Shown here one piece after another: positions 1-11,276 of a DNA stretch of 64,000 bases. Position 1 is the first letter of the stretch, and each line of letters opens with the position of its first letter. Under the pieces are notes generated by a model. The model worked only from the letters and a program-made list of their open reading frames with translations. It searched no databases and was not told where the DNA came from. This stretch comes from Vicia villosa (lineage: Eukaryota > Streptophyta > Magnoliopsida > Fabales > Fabaceae): contig NC_081185.1 of NCBI RefSeq assembly GCF_029867415.1, positions 133,445,753-133,509,752 of the forward strand. The letters are read 5' to 3'. The position numbers were made by a program, and so were the translations under genes.

Positions 1-3000
1 GTCTGCTACATTTGGACATTTCCTACGCATATTGTAACGCTCCGAATTTAATTAATTAGTTAATTAAATTATTTAAGAATTTAATCATTGGATTTAATCG
101 AAGTTCGTGGATCAATCGGAATTGTCGGTATTATTTTGGGAAGCGTATTTGGATTATTAAGTTAAAGTCAAATTTTATTCGGTTAGTCGGAGAATTAATA
201 AAGTTGATTTCGTCGAAGAAATAATAGTAGAAATAATATTATTATTAATATTGGACTATTTGTATTTAATTTGAATTTTATTGACGAAGTCGGAATTATT
301 TTATTAAATTGGCATGGTAATTAATCGGATTAATTTGGTGAAATAAAGTTGAAGTGTTATTTTATTAATGAGCTTAAAAATAACTTTGGGTTTAATTTAA
401 GTTGTTGTGAAGTAAGGAGGTGGTATGTCACTTAGGCCCAATTAAGTTATTTAAGTGATTAAATAAAATAACCTTACTATGTTGGATTTAGAATTGGAAG
501 AAGGAAGAGCTATCATAACTCAAAGAGGAATAGGATTTGGTGGAGAGGTGAAGAAGAGATCCATGGCGGAAGAGAAAGGCTAGAGGAAGTCCAATTTTCG
601 CAGCAAGTTTTTGCAGTGAGACACCTTAGTAAAACGGATGTTTCTCCCAATCCAACCGTTGGATCGTCGCGGTTCTTGGACACAGCGTTCCAGACTCGTA
701 GAGGTAACTTCTGACCGGAGCAATTTTTGTTTTGATGATTTTAAGTTCGTCTGACAAAGCGATTTCCGAACAGGTTTTTGGTGCGTCTCTGCACGTTGTT
801 AGCGGCGGCATAAGCTATGGCAACCAGGAGAGTAAAGAAATCTCATATCCAAGGTAAGGGTGGGGTTCTAGCTCTATAAACGGGATTATGATGAATGATA
901 TGTGGGGGTTATGTGTAACAGCCCGAGCCTTCGGCGTTCCCGGCACTGTCACCTCATGATCTTCTCTACCCCCCCGCTAGTAGAGTTTTTGCCTTTCGTG
1001 GGAATCGAACCCTGTACCCTGGGGTTCAAGTGACTTTATGAAGTCTCTAGTTGTTGTTAGTCGAGTTAGTGTCTTGCTCTGATACGTAGCACTCGGGGGG
1101 ATAAAGCAATTATTTTATTTATTATTTTGTTTGTTGAATTTTTAAGTGAATTATGTTTTAAATTGTCACCTAAAGTTACCGTGCAATGATGCTACAACTT
1201 GATTTGAATATTTATGAAGTTTGATGATTCCGCTGCGAGTTAATTGTTTAATTTGAAACAAAGTGATTTTTGAATAATGATTTGATTATCGTTTTAAACT
1301 CTTGTGCTATGTATCTATATGAAGGCAAATAAGTCGTAATTGTTTTTGAATGACGAATATGTGATACCTCAAATGAATTTGTTTGGAATTTATACTCTGA
1401 TTTTTATTATAAATTACTGGGTAGATTTGGGGTGTTACACATATGACCTATTTCGCGACAAATCTCACACCTTTTCTTTTCTTTTTCATAATTGTCCATT
1501 TCGTTTCTAATTTGACTATTATTTAGGAGTCCTTTCTTTTACCTTCACATTATATCGTCATGGCAAAGAGTAAATCCTCTCTGTATTGTGGCCAGTTTTC
1601 CTGGTGTGGAAGTCCAATGAAGCTTTCCTGGTAGACTTTAAAAACATTAAGAATCTTGAACACGTTTGGTATATGAATGGTGTAGTCTTGGCGTATACTA
1701 GCATATGATGTGATAACATGGTAGCAAGGAAAATGAAATGCTTGAAATTTTCTACAATCCCACAATAGCTTCCAGAGATCAACGCTGAAAGTACTCAAAG
1801 GTCGAACATCATTCTGGTTAATTCTTTCGACCACCATGAAATAGAATATCTCGCGATTGAATTGCATGACATTATGACTGCTAGCTTTACTCACTTCTTC
1901 AACCATTCCTTTATTGTAGCCTTAAGTACTTAGTTCATTGCTTCGGCCAGGTTAGTTGTCATATGTACTCGGTACGATCCTCCGTCATATGCGATTGCCC
2001 ACTTCGCCTGGGGAATATTGTCTATCCATTCCAGAGCCTCTCTATCTGATCTTCGTACTTCCCCTCGATGGTAATTAAATGTTGCCTCAGTTAACGCGTC
2101 CCTGTAATAAAAATGTTAAGAAAAACATTCCAATATCTATAAGTAGTTGTATTTAGTATAAATGTATATTGTTACCCATGTTGATAAGTTTTTTGTGTAG
2201 TTCCTTATCTCTAATCACACACTTAAAGTTTTGCATATGTGTGTCAGATATTAGACACAGATTGGCTTGTGGTGTCACGTGCATTCTCATATTCGTAAGA
2301 AAGAAACTCCAACCATCCTTTGTCTCCTCATTAACTATTACGAAAGCTAATGGGAAAATGTTATCATCCCCATCATGTGCCACCTCCATCAACAATGTCC
2401 CTCTATACTTGTCATACAACCATGCTGTGTCAACTTGCACAATAGGCTTGCAATAAGCAAAACCATGGATATACGGTTGAAAAGCCCAAAATAGACGATG
2501 GAAGATCCTCATGTCACTCAACTGTGTTCCGTTGTTTGAAATTGTTGGCAAGGTTTACAAATATATAATCATACCGGGAAGATAAGTTTTCATCATCAAC
2601 AACCACTGGGAAAGGTCATTGTAATATGTCTCCCAATTTCGATACAGTGATTCTATGGCCTTTACCTTCGCAATCCAAGCTTTCTTGTACGATATTATAT
2701 GCCCGTGTTTTTTCAGTAACATGAGTGATTATCACCTTTACCTTAAGAGAAAGGTCACTATTAATGAGATCCCTGATGTTGTGACTGATCATTTCTGAAT
2801 TAAGTTTTCGATGGTCTTGTGACATAGTAGACATTATGCAAGTATGGGGTCTGCAGAGCTTACCAATCACCCACTTTGAGTTCTTCTTACGAATTGAAGC
2901 TCTGCATTTGAATTGGCATCCTGGATTCCTACATTTGATTATTTATCTTATAGTGTCAGATTTATACACCAAATAGTCAGGGTTGTTGGTGATATGCCAA

Positions 3001-3362
3001 TGTTGCAATGCAACATCACACGCTTCATTGTTTTCAAACTCCACTCCTATCTCTAAGTCGTCACCAATATGGCTTGGTGTGTAGTTGCCAAAAAAGTGGA
3101 TAGGTTAAGCAACCTCTAAACATATATTTTGCATGTGAATCAATGGATTATAAATATTAATTGGTTGCACATTTATAGCCTGAGCAGGAACGACAATATC
3201 TTCCTTATTCTCATCATCATTGCTACCACCATAAAGATATGTAAAACGGACCTCAAGGAGTTTATCTTTAATGTATTCACCAACCTCTTTATTTTGTATG
3301 AAAGGTTTGTTGTTTTGTGTTGGTTCATCATCTATATTTTGACTGAAGCCGTATTGATGCAA
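1..3362 (-). pseudogene. MULE-1 transposase (MuDR-like), degenerate and split by a solo LTR
   Basis: Minus-strand remnant of a Mutator-like transposase. From 5' to 3' on the minus strand: an acidic N-terminal part (3362-3105); a MuDR-type DNA-binding segment with a Cys-x4-Cys pair ending in SKWVIG (about 3060-2870); the SQDHRKL region (2870-2616); and the catalytic domain with the first Asp in QVDTAWLYDKYRGTLL and a second in LISD (2551-2153). The SWIM-type motif DCRKFQAFHFPCYHVI follows (1906-1550), where the first Cys of CxC is lost. The last part is a zinc knuckle CEICREIGHMRRKC that begins near 1470 and continues at 32-1. In-frame stops and frameshifts separate these blocks, so it is dead. 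The block order matches the transposase at 17787-20169, which has the same layout in a younger copy. The 3' end lies outside the window. Confidence 0.88.
33..1439. mobile_element. Solo LTR of a gypsy-type LTR retrotransposon
   Basis: A 1,407-bp block starts TGTAACGCTCCG and ends GGGGTGTTACA, the TG..CA ends and terminal inverted bases usual for plant Ty3-gypsy LTRs. The 5 bases before it (28-32) and after it (1440-1444) are both CATAT, a perfect target-site duplication. No internal retroelement domain lies beside it, so it is a solo LTR left by LTR-LTR recombination. It interrupts the MULE-1 transposase in its zinc knuckle. Inside, at about 914-1110, is a segment (TGTAACAGCCCGAGCC...) that in reverse contains GGGTTCGATTCCC, a tRNA B-box-like sequence; this may be a nested SINE or simply LTR sequence. 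Short ORFs inside are not considered genes. Strand was not assigned. Confidence 0.9.
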
Positions 3363-3479
3363 TTGAGACTCTTAAGTTGGATATTCTTTGACATCAAGAA
3401 GACGCACATATAACTCAATCAAGTTTAGATTATCGAATGTATTGTGACACTAGAATATCACGTTCACCCCATTGTCGTT

Positions 3480-4960
3480 CTCTATGTGTTTCATTATGTA
3501 AAATACAGTACCATCGTCTCCTTCTTAGCGTTTGGGCATTCTGGCGCATACCACTAATTGCTCATAGAGTAGCGTGGTGTCATCTTATCTGTATGGAGTC
3601 AGGTAAATTTAGTTTATAATTGCTCTATTTATCCGCATGTAAATTTATATCGGTAATTTATAATTGAATTATTTGAAAATGATAGATTTGCTCAACAAGG
3701 TTTGGTTTACCCAAAAAAATCCTCGTGCTCAACTACGTGGATATCATTTCGCACTTGATCACATGGTTCCCAGAAATGTAAGTTTATAATGGTACAATCT
3801 CTTTAAGTTTTCATCTACGTGGATATGTATTCGCACTCTAACTGTTAATTTCGTGTGACTGTTTTTGTGGAGGCCCTACCTAGAGTACCCACCATGTGTT
3901 CAATACGATATGCGACGACGCCTATTATATGTTTTTTGTATTGTTGAAATGCATTAAGCGGAGAGGGTCAAATTAAAGTTTGGGTTTGAACAGCAAACCT
4001 CTTATCCACCAAGATGTCTTGTGGAACACCACAACACAGGAATGCAAGATACTTGGGGTCTTGCATGGACCGATGTGAACATCGGTTAGAACAACGAGTG
4101 GAGAAAAAGAAGATAATTGGTATTGGTTGGGAACATGGTATCTGATGAGTATCATCATAGTGAAGAATATATACAATGATTTAGAGATATTCCATTAATG
4201 TGTATTTCTCAACCACAATTTTTAGACGCTCACGTCAATATGCCTCCTCTTCAACTCAACAGACAGCCCTGCCGCCTATACATCAAGAAATTCCCCAAAT
4301 GAACCCAACACAGTTTCAATCCTAAACATATCCATTCCCAAAAAAAAAAATACCATCACACATAAACCACAAAATAACACACATTTTATGTCATCGCATC
4401 TCAATAACCAACTCCTCACACCCCAACCCCTCACACAAACTACTACTACCACCAACAATATCAACAACAATCCACACTTCGACCACCCATGCAATGCAGT
4501 ACAATTTCCTCAATCTAAATTTTACTACTCATACTCCCAATCTCAACAACAAACCTTTAACCCATCATCCTCCTAACCTTACTTTGACTATTCCTACCCA
4601 CAAATTCAACAATAGACCTTTAACCCCAACTCTCCCAACCCACATCTACATTTGACGTTGGAAATGCATATTATCCTGACGTTAAACAGAGTTTTCCAGA
4701 TACCTTCGTACCTACGCCCCAACCAGTCCCCAACTTTGGACTCACTAATAAAGAGCTTTTGAAATTTCTGGCTTTTCGTGTTGAAGATATGGATATTGCT
4801 ATGGGCGGTGGTCCATCTCAGCAAAATGAAGATTTGTCACCCGACGATACTCCATCCCCTCTAGGACAACAAACCGAGTTAGGCAGAGGGCTAAAAAAAG
4901 TACCAGATGTGGAACTGGCGCACATCATAATGTACCATAATATGTATTTGTAGTCATTTC
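3480..4960 (+). pseudogene. MULE-1 plant mobile domain (PMD) gene remnant
   Basis: Plus-strand decayed homologue of the PMD gene at 14365-16744. Recognisable blocks are: SVWAFWRIPLIAH (about 3525-3570), matching LLQVWGWWRMPTLSP in the other copy; WRPYLEYPP followed by IVEMH and KLKFGFEQ (about 3870-3990), matching WRPYL and IVEMHQSDSVRLQFG; FRDIPLMCIS (about 4170-4215); and a Gln/Pro/Ser/Tyr-rich low-complexity tail (about 4390-4620). A terminal R-C-G-T-G-A-H motif (about 4905-4925) resembles the C-G-x-G-G-x end of PMD proteins. Many stops and frameshifts are present. It is divergent from the MULE-1 transposase, the same head-to-head arrangement as in MULE-2. PMD proteins are known both as transposon passengers and as host nuclear silencing factors; no function is claimed for this remnant. 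Confidence 0.75.
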
Positions 4961-5427
4961 AATAATTATTAAAAAAATTGTTTTTATTTTCTTTAATTAT
5001 TTAATTGTAATATAAATTAAAAAATTAATATTAAAATTTTAAAAAATATTAAACATTTTAGTAATATTAAAAAATATTAATATTATAGTAATATAAATTT
5101 TAAAATTAATAGTATATTAAACATTAAGAAACTAAATATTAAAATTAAATTATTTAGTTAAAAAAAACATTGAAACTATTTAAATTAAAAAAAAAAATTC
5201 CTTCATCCGCTCGGCCAATGGATGGTCGAGCCTGTAAAGAGAAAAAATTACTTGATCCACTCGCTGATTCACCAAAGTATGATATTTTGAATTTTTTTTT
5301 TAAAGTGTGATATTTTGGAATTTTTCATTTCAAAAGCGTGACATTTAGATAAAAAAAAATCAAGAATAAAGGCCAGTTAGAAACCTATAGCACCTTGTTG
5401 GAAATGATCAAAATCATACATTTGATA
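4961..5427. other. AT-rich intergenic stretch, possible MULE-1 terminal region
   Basis: This stretch is very AT-rich (runs of A and AAATATTAA motifs) with no coding sequence. Around 5275-5345 a motif of the type TGTGATATTTTG recurs and could be part of the right terminal inverted repeat of MULE-1. The left end lies outside the window, so this cannot be tested here. Confidence 0.35.
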
Positions 5428-5435
5428 ACTACAAT

Positions 5436-6336
5436 CAGGGCCGGTCCAATTGATCCGGAGGCCCTGTTCTAATTTATAAAATGTGATTAAATTTTTAAAA
5501 AAAGTATAATTTTAATAATTAGAAATGTCGCACTAAAAATAAAATTATATATTAATAAATGAAACGAAAAAATATATCATTTTTTTGTTTTCGTTTTTGA
5601 CAAAAGCACAGAACAAACGAAAGAAAAGAAAGAAGAGTGTGGCGATTTTTTTTGGAAAGGCAGCCTAAAATTTATATTTTGTGAATGTTCTATTTTTTTA
5701 AAAATGTTTTTATTTCCAATAAAAAATTGAACCCCTAAAACCTATAGAACTAATTACACCTTTCCTGAGTTACACCCTTCCAATTTAACTAGAACATTCA
5801 GGTTAATCTACTTCACCCTTCTTTTAAACTTCTATTAATTTTTCTGCAACTATATCATGATGAAATGCTATAAGAATTTTTTAGTAAATTAATTTTTCTG
5901 CAACTATATCATGATGAAATGCTATAAGAATTTTTTAGTAAATAAATAAATAAATTGAATAATAATTTATTTATTTTTTATAAAATCATCTTGTAAAAAA
6001 TTATTATTGATAAATATTGTGTGCAAAGTAATTGATGCAAAAGAAAAAAATCTTTTTTAAATAGTCTTATATTTGGAGACTAGGAAGTAGTATATGTCAC
6101 GTTTCAAATAAAAACTATGTGAGTGATTTGATAATTATAATATTCTCGTGGTAATTAATGTATTATAACTGAGCAAATGAATATTGAAAGCCCCTATGTT
6201 ACTGAGCCATGCATGGAGCATAAAAAATCAAATGATTTATTTATTTTTTTCTCGGTAATAATCTAAAAAATTAGGCCCCTAAAAAATTGTGGCCCTGTGC
6301 AATAGCACAGGTTGCACTTGTTTATGGCCGGGCTTG
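5436..6336. mobile_element. Non-autonomous hAT-type element
   Basis: A 901-bp element starts CAGGGCCGGTCC and ends GGCCGGGCTTG; the ends are imperfect inverted repeats (CAGGGCCGG against CAAGCCCGG). It is flanked by perfect 8-bp direct repeats ACTACAAT at 5428-5435 and 6337-6344, the duplication length of hAT transposons. The interior is AT-rich without a transposase. A GCACAGG/CCTGTGC-type palindrome lies near the right end (about 6293-6312). Confidence 0.85.
5835..5940. repeat. 53-bp tandem duplication inside the hAT element
   Basis: Two head-to-tail, essentially identical copies of about 53 bases beginning TTAATTTTTCTGCAACTATA. The near identity suggests a recent slippage or unequal-exchange event. 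Confidence 0.9.
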
Positions 6337-6344
6337 ACTACAAT

Positions 6345-6883
6345 GGTGACACGATACAATTGAGTATGTTGCAAAACAAATGGTTGCAAAAAGGACAGAT
6401 GCATGTAGAAAACTATGACTACTTATAAAAGACTTGATAAGTTTTGTAATTGAAAAATGAGAATATTAATTACTATTTTTTTAAATAAACAAATAATCAT
6501 TAAATTAAAACAATGTCTTAAATAAAACATTAAAAAAAGGATAGATGAAAAAAAATATTATTGTTTAATGTAACTTTATTTTCTTCATTTTTCTAATCAT
6601 CTACATCATTTCGTGCACAATTCTAATATTCAAACAATATACAAAGAAGCGAAGAAAAGAAATATTATATAAAATAGAAAAAAGAAATTAGTAAAATAAA
6701 TAGAGATGTAATTTGCGTAGACGCGATGAATCAAATATTTTAGTTTAGTATGATTGAATATCATGTTACTTTCGTTTTGATGTACAGAATTATGTTACTA
6801 ATTTCTTAATTTACTTAACACAAATGTGTTTCAAGACAACACTCAATAAATACATTTGAACAAAAAAATATGATTAATTTATA
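6345..6883. other. AT-rich stretch with no recognised feature
   Basis: Short A- and T-rich runs, no ORF of note and no terminal repeats recognised. Confidence 0.5.
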
Positions 6884-7110
6884 TTCTTCAATGATGTTTC
6901 GTTTTTGAATCCAATTACAACATTTTTGTCGAGCTAAATTCTTCAATGATGTTTTGTTTCTGAATCCGATTACAACATTTTTGTCGAGATAAAGAAGCTG
7001 TCATTGATGTTTTGTTTTTGAATCCGATTACAACATTTTTGTCGAGCTAAAGAAGTTGTTATCCTAGAAATTGAACTCATGACCTCCGTAAGGCTTTTTT
7101 TCACTACACC
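6884..7110 (-). repeat. Threefold 55-bp tandem repeat next to a tRNA-like B box (possible SINE)
   Basis: Three copies of a unit of about 55 bases (core GAATCCGATTACAACATT, then TTGTCGAG) run from 6884 to about 7052. Just to the right, on the minus strand, is GGTCATGAGTTCAATTTC (about 7068-7085). This resembles the B-box region of tRNA-derived plant SINEs, with a loose A-box-like sequence upstream. The tandem repeat is clear; the SINE reading is tentative. Confidence 0.5.
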
Positions 7111-7389
7111 ACTTAATCTTTTCATATATATATATTTTATATTTAAACAAAACTACATATAATAAAATATTAAAAATTTCTAAATAATATTTAGAAAATC
7201 ACTATATAAATTTGATTTTATTATGTAATTCTATTATGAACATATAAAAAATATATAATAAAAATAAAATTCACTTTTATGCAAATATAAATATAAAATA
7301 ATATTATTTTTTATATAAATATTTTTTTAAGACAATTAGAAGGAAAATGATAACATAATAAAGAGAATTAAAAAATAGAAAAAAAAAAC

Positions 7390-7652
7390 AAAAAAAATAT
7401 TAGTGTCTGAAATTTCGGTCTCTGATTTTTTAAATATAAATTAAAGTTTAAAAAAACATTTTTTCGAGAATGAATAGGCGGTTACAAAATTTTAGTCGTT
7501 AAATCGGTGACTGATTTATTTTAGTGAACGATCTTGTGACCTCTTAAAGTTGACTAATAAATATCAAATTTTGGTGGCTAATTCAGTAGCTACAGTGACC
7601 GAAATTTTTTGGTCACTAAATCGGCCACTAAAAATAATTTTCTAGTAGTGTC
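7390..7652. mobile_element. CACTA transposon terminus (right end)
   Basis: The stretch ends TTTTCTAGTAGTG, which reads CACTACTAGAAAA on the other strand, the typical outer end of CACTA elements. Short subterminal motifs in both orientations (GGTCACTAAATCGGCCACTAAA, GTGACCGAAA and similar) fill the last 170 bases, as expected for transposase-binding subterminal repeats. No matching left end or transposase in the right position was found, so it is a fragment or a small deletion derivative. Confidence 0.6.
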
Positions 7653-7807
7653 CCAACAACTACATTTTTGTATATTTCAAAGCGCACACAATTTTACCTC
7701 TCAGTTTCTTTTAATACCCGAGGTGAAAATTTAGTATTTATCTCGGTTGGTAGTTCCACCGGAGGAGAAAAACATTGTTTTTTAATATTACATAAATTTC
7801 ATTTTGT

Positions 7808-7810
<3 letters not shown>

Positions 7811-7876
<66 letters not shown>
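7811..7876. repeat. (AT)n microsatellite
   Basis: About 66 bases of uninterrupted AT dinucleotides. Confidence 0.98.
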
Positions 7877-7882
<6 letters not shown>

Positions 7883-8424
7883 TTTTTGTGACAAAACCTT
7901 TATTAACATGTTGTGACATGTTTTCATAAGATAGCAAGCCAGTCAGACAACATATATACAATTTTTTTTACAGAAATCTATACACACATTTTGTAATAAA
8001 ATACACATGTTTTCAACAAGGAAGCACATAAATTGTTTACAACAAACTCAATATTGCACACATGCATTTACTTCATACTAATCTAGGTTACTAGGCAACA
8101 TCTCATGAAAAATTAGTTTAACTCATAAGTAATATATGAAACAACCGACCCTACGTGAACGAATGGAATCTGTATTTTCTTGTGTGAATGGTGTCCCGTT
8201 GTTAAACATATATGATTTGAACCAAATTTAAATTATGTTAACACAACAACACCAACATGTAACTTTCAATCTCTACAACCACATAAACATTTTAATAGCT
8301 AGCAACAACAATATTAACATGACTAACATAAATAAATTGCACGCGTATGGATAAAGTGATTATCTTAACTCTTGAATCTCTAATGTCTCTAAAGATAATA
8401 TCTAACATATGTTTCATAACATAA
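7877..8424. other. AT-rich stretch with no recognised feature
   Basis: No coding sequence, structural RNA or terminal repeat was recognised between the AT microsatellite and the hAT-like element that follows. Confidence 0.5.
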
Positions 8425-8432
8425 TATCTACA

Positions 8433-8646
8433 CACACGGTCGACCTGATAGATATTGAGGCCTAAAGCGGATTTTAAATAATATTAATATTAAATATTAA
8501 AAATAAAAAACTAACTTAAAACTATTTATTTAATTTTTATTTAATTTTATTCAATATGGTTTTTTGATCGAAAATAAAAGTGATTTACTCAATATTCAAC
8601 TATACAATATTGATCATAAATAAAATTTATTAACTATTATTATTAC

Positions 8647-8703
<57 letters not shown>

Positions 8704-9126
8704 GAGTATATGGCATAAAATGACCAAATACAAATATTTAAATATTTTTACAACAAAAAAAATGTTTATCTTTTATAAAAGTAGTCAAATTTTATGGTGC
8801 TTACTGGGTCCATATTATTTTTATTACTAATAATAATTGATGTCAATAACAAAAGTAGTGTAACACTGCATCTCTCCAATTATTTTCATGTATAGTATCT
8901 TTCGTTTTGTTGATTCTCTCTTCCTATTAAATCCAAGTAATTAAGGTATCGAGATTTTTTTTATAGTTATAACCAATAAAAAAGTGGACGGTAATAATTA
9001 AGCTATCAAAATTTTCCAATATTTTTCTCTTTCTTATACTAATTACTAGTATTAATACTAATGTAAAGAAAAAATAATTGGAGGCCCAAGGCAGTAGCCT
9101 AGGTGGCCTACCCTTTGGGTCGGGTA
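8433..9126. mobile_element. Probable non-autonomous hAT-like element
   Basis: The left side reads CACACGGTCGACCTG and the right side GGCCTACCCTTTGGGTCGGGTA, giving imperfect inverted ends. They are flanked by near-identical 8-mers TATCTACA (8425-8432) and TGTCTACA (9127-9134). The right subterminal part (GAGGCCC, AGCCTAGG, GGCCTACC) resembles that of the hAT element at 5436-6336. The interior is AT-rich and contains an ATT microsatellite. The boundaries are less certain than for the other hAT elements. Confidence 0.45.
8636..8703. repeat. (ATT)n microsatellite
   Basis: About 68 bases of ATT trinucleotides with one early interruption. Confidence 0.97.
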
Positions 9127-9134
9127 TGTCTACA

Positions 9135-9810
9135 TGCATTCACACAAAGCACAAGTAGTATACTAGAGAAAACTTAAAGAATAACACAAATAAGACCACT
9201 TACTTTTGAGAAAATGAATTTCGGTTTTTTTATTTCTTTGATTATGACATATAAGATTGTATTCCTGCATAGTTCTACATGTTGGAAAAAATTAAACTAA
9301 ATAAAAATTATTCAAAATTAAACGTAATATTTTAGTATTATGAAGAATACCACTTACGCGCTAAGAATTCCTTTTATCTTTGGATCAAGACGATGGTGTA
9401 ACGAGCATTGCATATTTACATAATTTTGTTTGGGACAAATGATTATTAGTTGTCATTGTTCACTACATAAACATCCAGAATAATTGATAAGGGATAAAAA
9501 CGTGAATATTAAATAAGAGAAAATACAAATCATATATACTTACAAATTGATAAATGGTCATAGGTAAAAATTAATTTTCTCTGCAAATAATTTATTTTGT
9601 ATGTACATTTGGATATCATTTGATGAACGTTGGGTAAATTGAATAAGGTATAAATTCAAAAAACCATACTTTTATAAACCTCTGTAAACCATACATTAGG
9701 TAACCTGAATAAGGTATGAGTCCAAAAAAACATATTGATGTTAACACAAATTTGACATTAAAGAAAATTATAACAATGAATATAATTTGAAATCACCATA
9801 AAAGTTGTAC
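9135..9810. other. Intergenic stretch with no recognised feature
   Basis: Low-complexity AT-rich DNA. Short imperfect direct repeats around 9635-9735 (TGAATAAGGTAT...AAACCATA) are visible. No coding sequence was recognised. Confidence 0.45.
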
Positions 9811-11276
9811 TTACGTGCACCATAATTGAAGTATGGTTATGTCAAGCAAATTAACACCCTTTAAAATATCCCTAATACAACTCCCTGCTATATAAAATTT
9901 ATGTTTTGGATCATGTTCTAATTGTATCCAGAAGGAGTCTCCAAGATCCTCTACCGTTATTTTCAATCTACGTAATGGATCTGGTTGAGGTTCTATGGTC
10001 TCAATCTTATAAAAGAGGACTGAAGCTGGATAACAACCTTTCGTACTTGCAGCATCCAAAAAAGATTCTCAGATATGTCTAATGTTTTAAATTTGGATGG
10101 ACAAGTACACCCATCGATTTCAAATGTTGTATCACAAAAACAACAACATCGTCATAATAAGTAAATTTTAAGAACATAAACAACATCAACACACAACACA
10201 TATTTTTAATCAGACAAAGGAAAAATAAATTTCATAAAACATACTTATATTTACCTCAATCACATCTTGAGTCATAATGTCATATATCTTCTGGGTCACA
10301 CTCCCCTGCACCTCATTGGTCACCCTCTCAATCACATATTTGGTCACCCTCTCCCGCACCTTCTTGGTCAGCCTCTCTTGCACCTCCTTGATCACACTCT
10401 CCCGCACCTCCTTTGTCACCCTCTCCTCTACCTCGTTGGCTATCCTCTCCTTAACCTCCTGAATCACCTTATCTTCCACCTCCTAGGTCACCATTTCCTC
10501 TATAACCGCCCACTCCTTTTCTAATGTTTCTTCTATCTTCGCCTGTATATTCTCCTCCAACCTCTAATGTACTAGCTCTTCAATTTTATTTTTGTGCATT
10601 AATTTCATTCTTTGATGATGATCCAAAAATAACCTCAGGTTGATGCCTCTTCCAGCACCACGGACACATCCACCATGCTAACTAGTTTTAATCGCTTCTA
10701 CCAATATATCATTATGGAACAAAGTCACAAACATTGGGTTTTCAACCACTGAATCCTACTGTACATATAAAAGTTAATTACCAAATTTAATTAATTACAA
10801 TTAATCATGTTGAAAAATGAATCTACGTACAATCTTATGAGCAACTACAAGTGTAGCCTCTGATGTGAACTCGCTTCCCAATCTTTGACATGCTCTCTTT
10901 CATTTCTCATAGTGTGTTGGGACATGGCATCAATCAATGAATATAGATGGATCTCTCAACTCTTGTTCTTTTTACTTATTTTTTCTTTTATCATTGTCTC
11001 CTCCAATTTATCATATCCTACACCAGACATTCTATGAGAATAGATATTTTTTGCCCTATTCTCCTTTCCTTTATGACTCTTAACTAGGAACTCAAGAGTG
11101 TTCCGATAATTGACAAAGCTCTCCCAAACTTCTTTATCAATAAAACTATAAGTCATATATGAAGGCGTTAAGTTAGTATCTTTTGGATTTGTAATATAAT
11201 CTATTGTGAGTTGTGTCTTAAAGACCCTCCAATGCCTCACTAGCATATGATATCCATTTTTTTGTCGGGTTATCAT
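9811..11276 (-). pseudogene. CACTA (En/Spm, Ptta-type) transposase-associated protein remnant
   Basis: The minus strand carries the conserved block of the plant Ptta/En/Spm transposase family: HWRVFKTQLTIDYI, then WESFVNYRNTLEF, then the HRMSGVGYDKLEE segment (11276-10956). Between 10700 and 10500 the minus strand continues with RGINLRLFLDHHQR-like and KIEELVHQR-like sequence. It then enters a long amphipathic heptad-like region (10479-10210) and a further block (10059-9811) with KGCYPASVLFYKIETIEPQP. Stops and gaps interrupt it. Such proteins are encoded by CACTA elements beside the catalytic transposase. A CACTA terminus at 7652 and another at 12418 flank the area, but their orientations do not make one element with this gene. 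Confidence 0.7.
10297..10480 (-). repeat. 24-bp in-frame repeats encoding an 8-residue periodic coiled coil
   Basis: Seven to eight degenerate 24-base units encode ERVTKEVR-like octapeptides on the minus strand. The plus-strand reading (HPLPHLLGHPL) is only the complement. The period of eight residues is unusual for a coiled coil, which normally has seven. Confidence 0.8.

Noticed and set aside
914..1439. A smaller LTR or TIR element starting TGTAACAGCCC with 11-bp inverted ends TATGTGTAACA/TGTTACACATA
   Set aside because: The flanks give no target duplication, whereas 33-1439 has a perfect CATAT duplication and restores the host reading frame. The inverted match is partly the shared LTR end.
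7668..7916. Plus-strand ORF through the AT microsatellite
   Set aside because: It consists mainly of alternating Ile-Tyr from the simple repeat; not a gene.
10267..10524. Plus-strand ORFs rich in HPLLHLLGHPL
   Set aside because: These are the complement of the repetitive coiled-coil coding sequence on the minus strand; low-complexity shadow.
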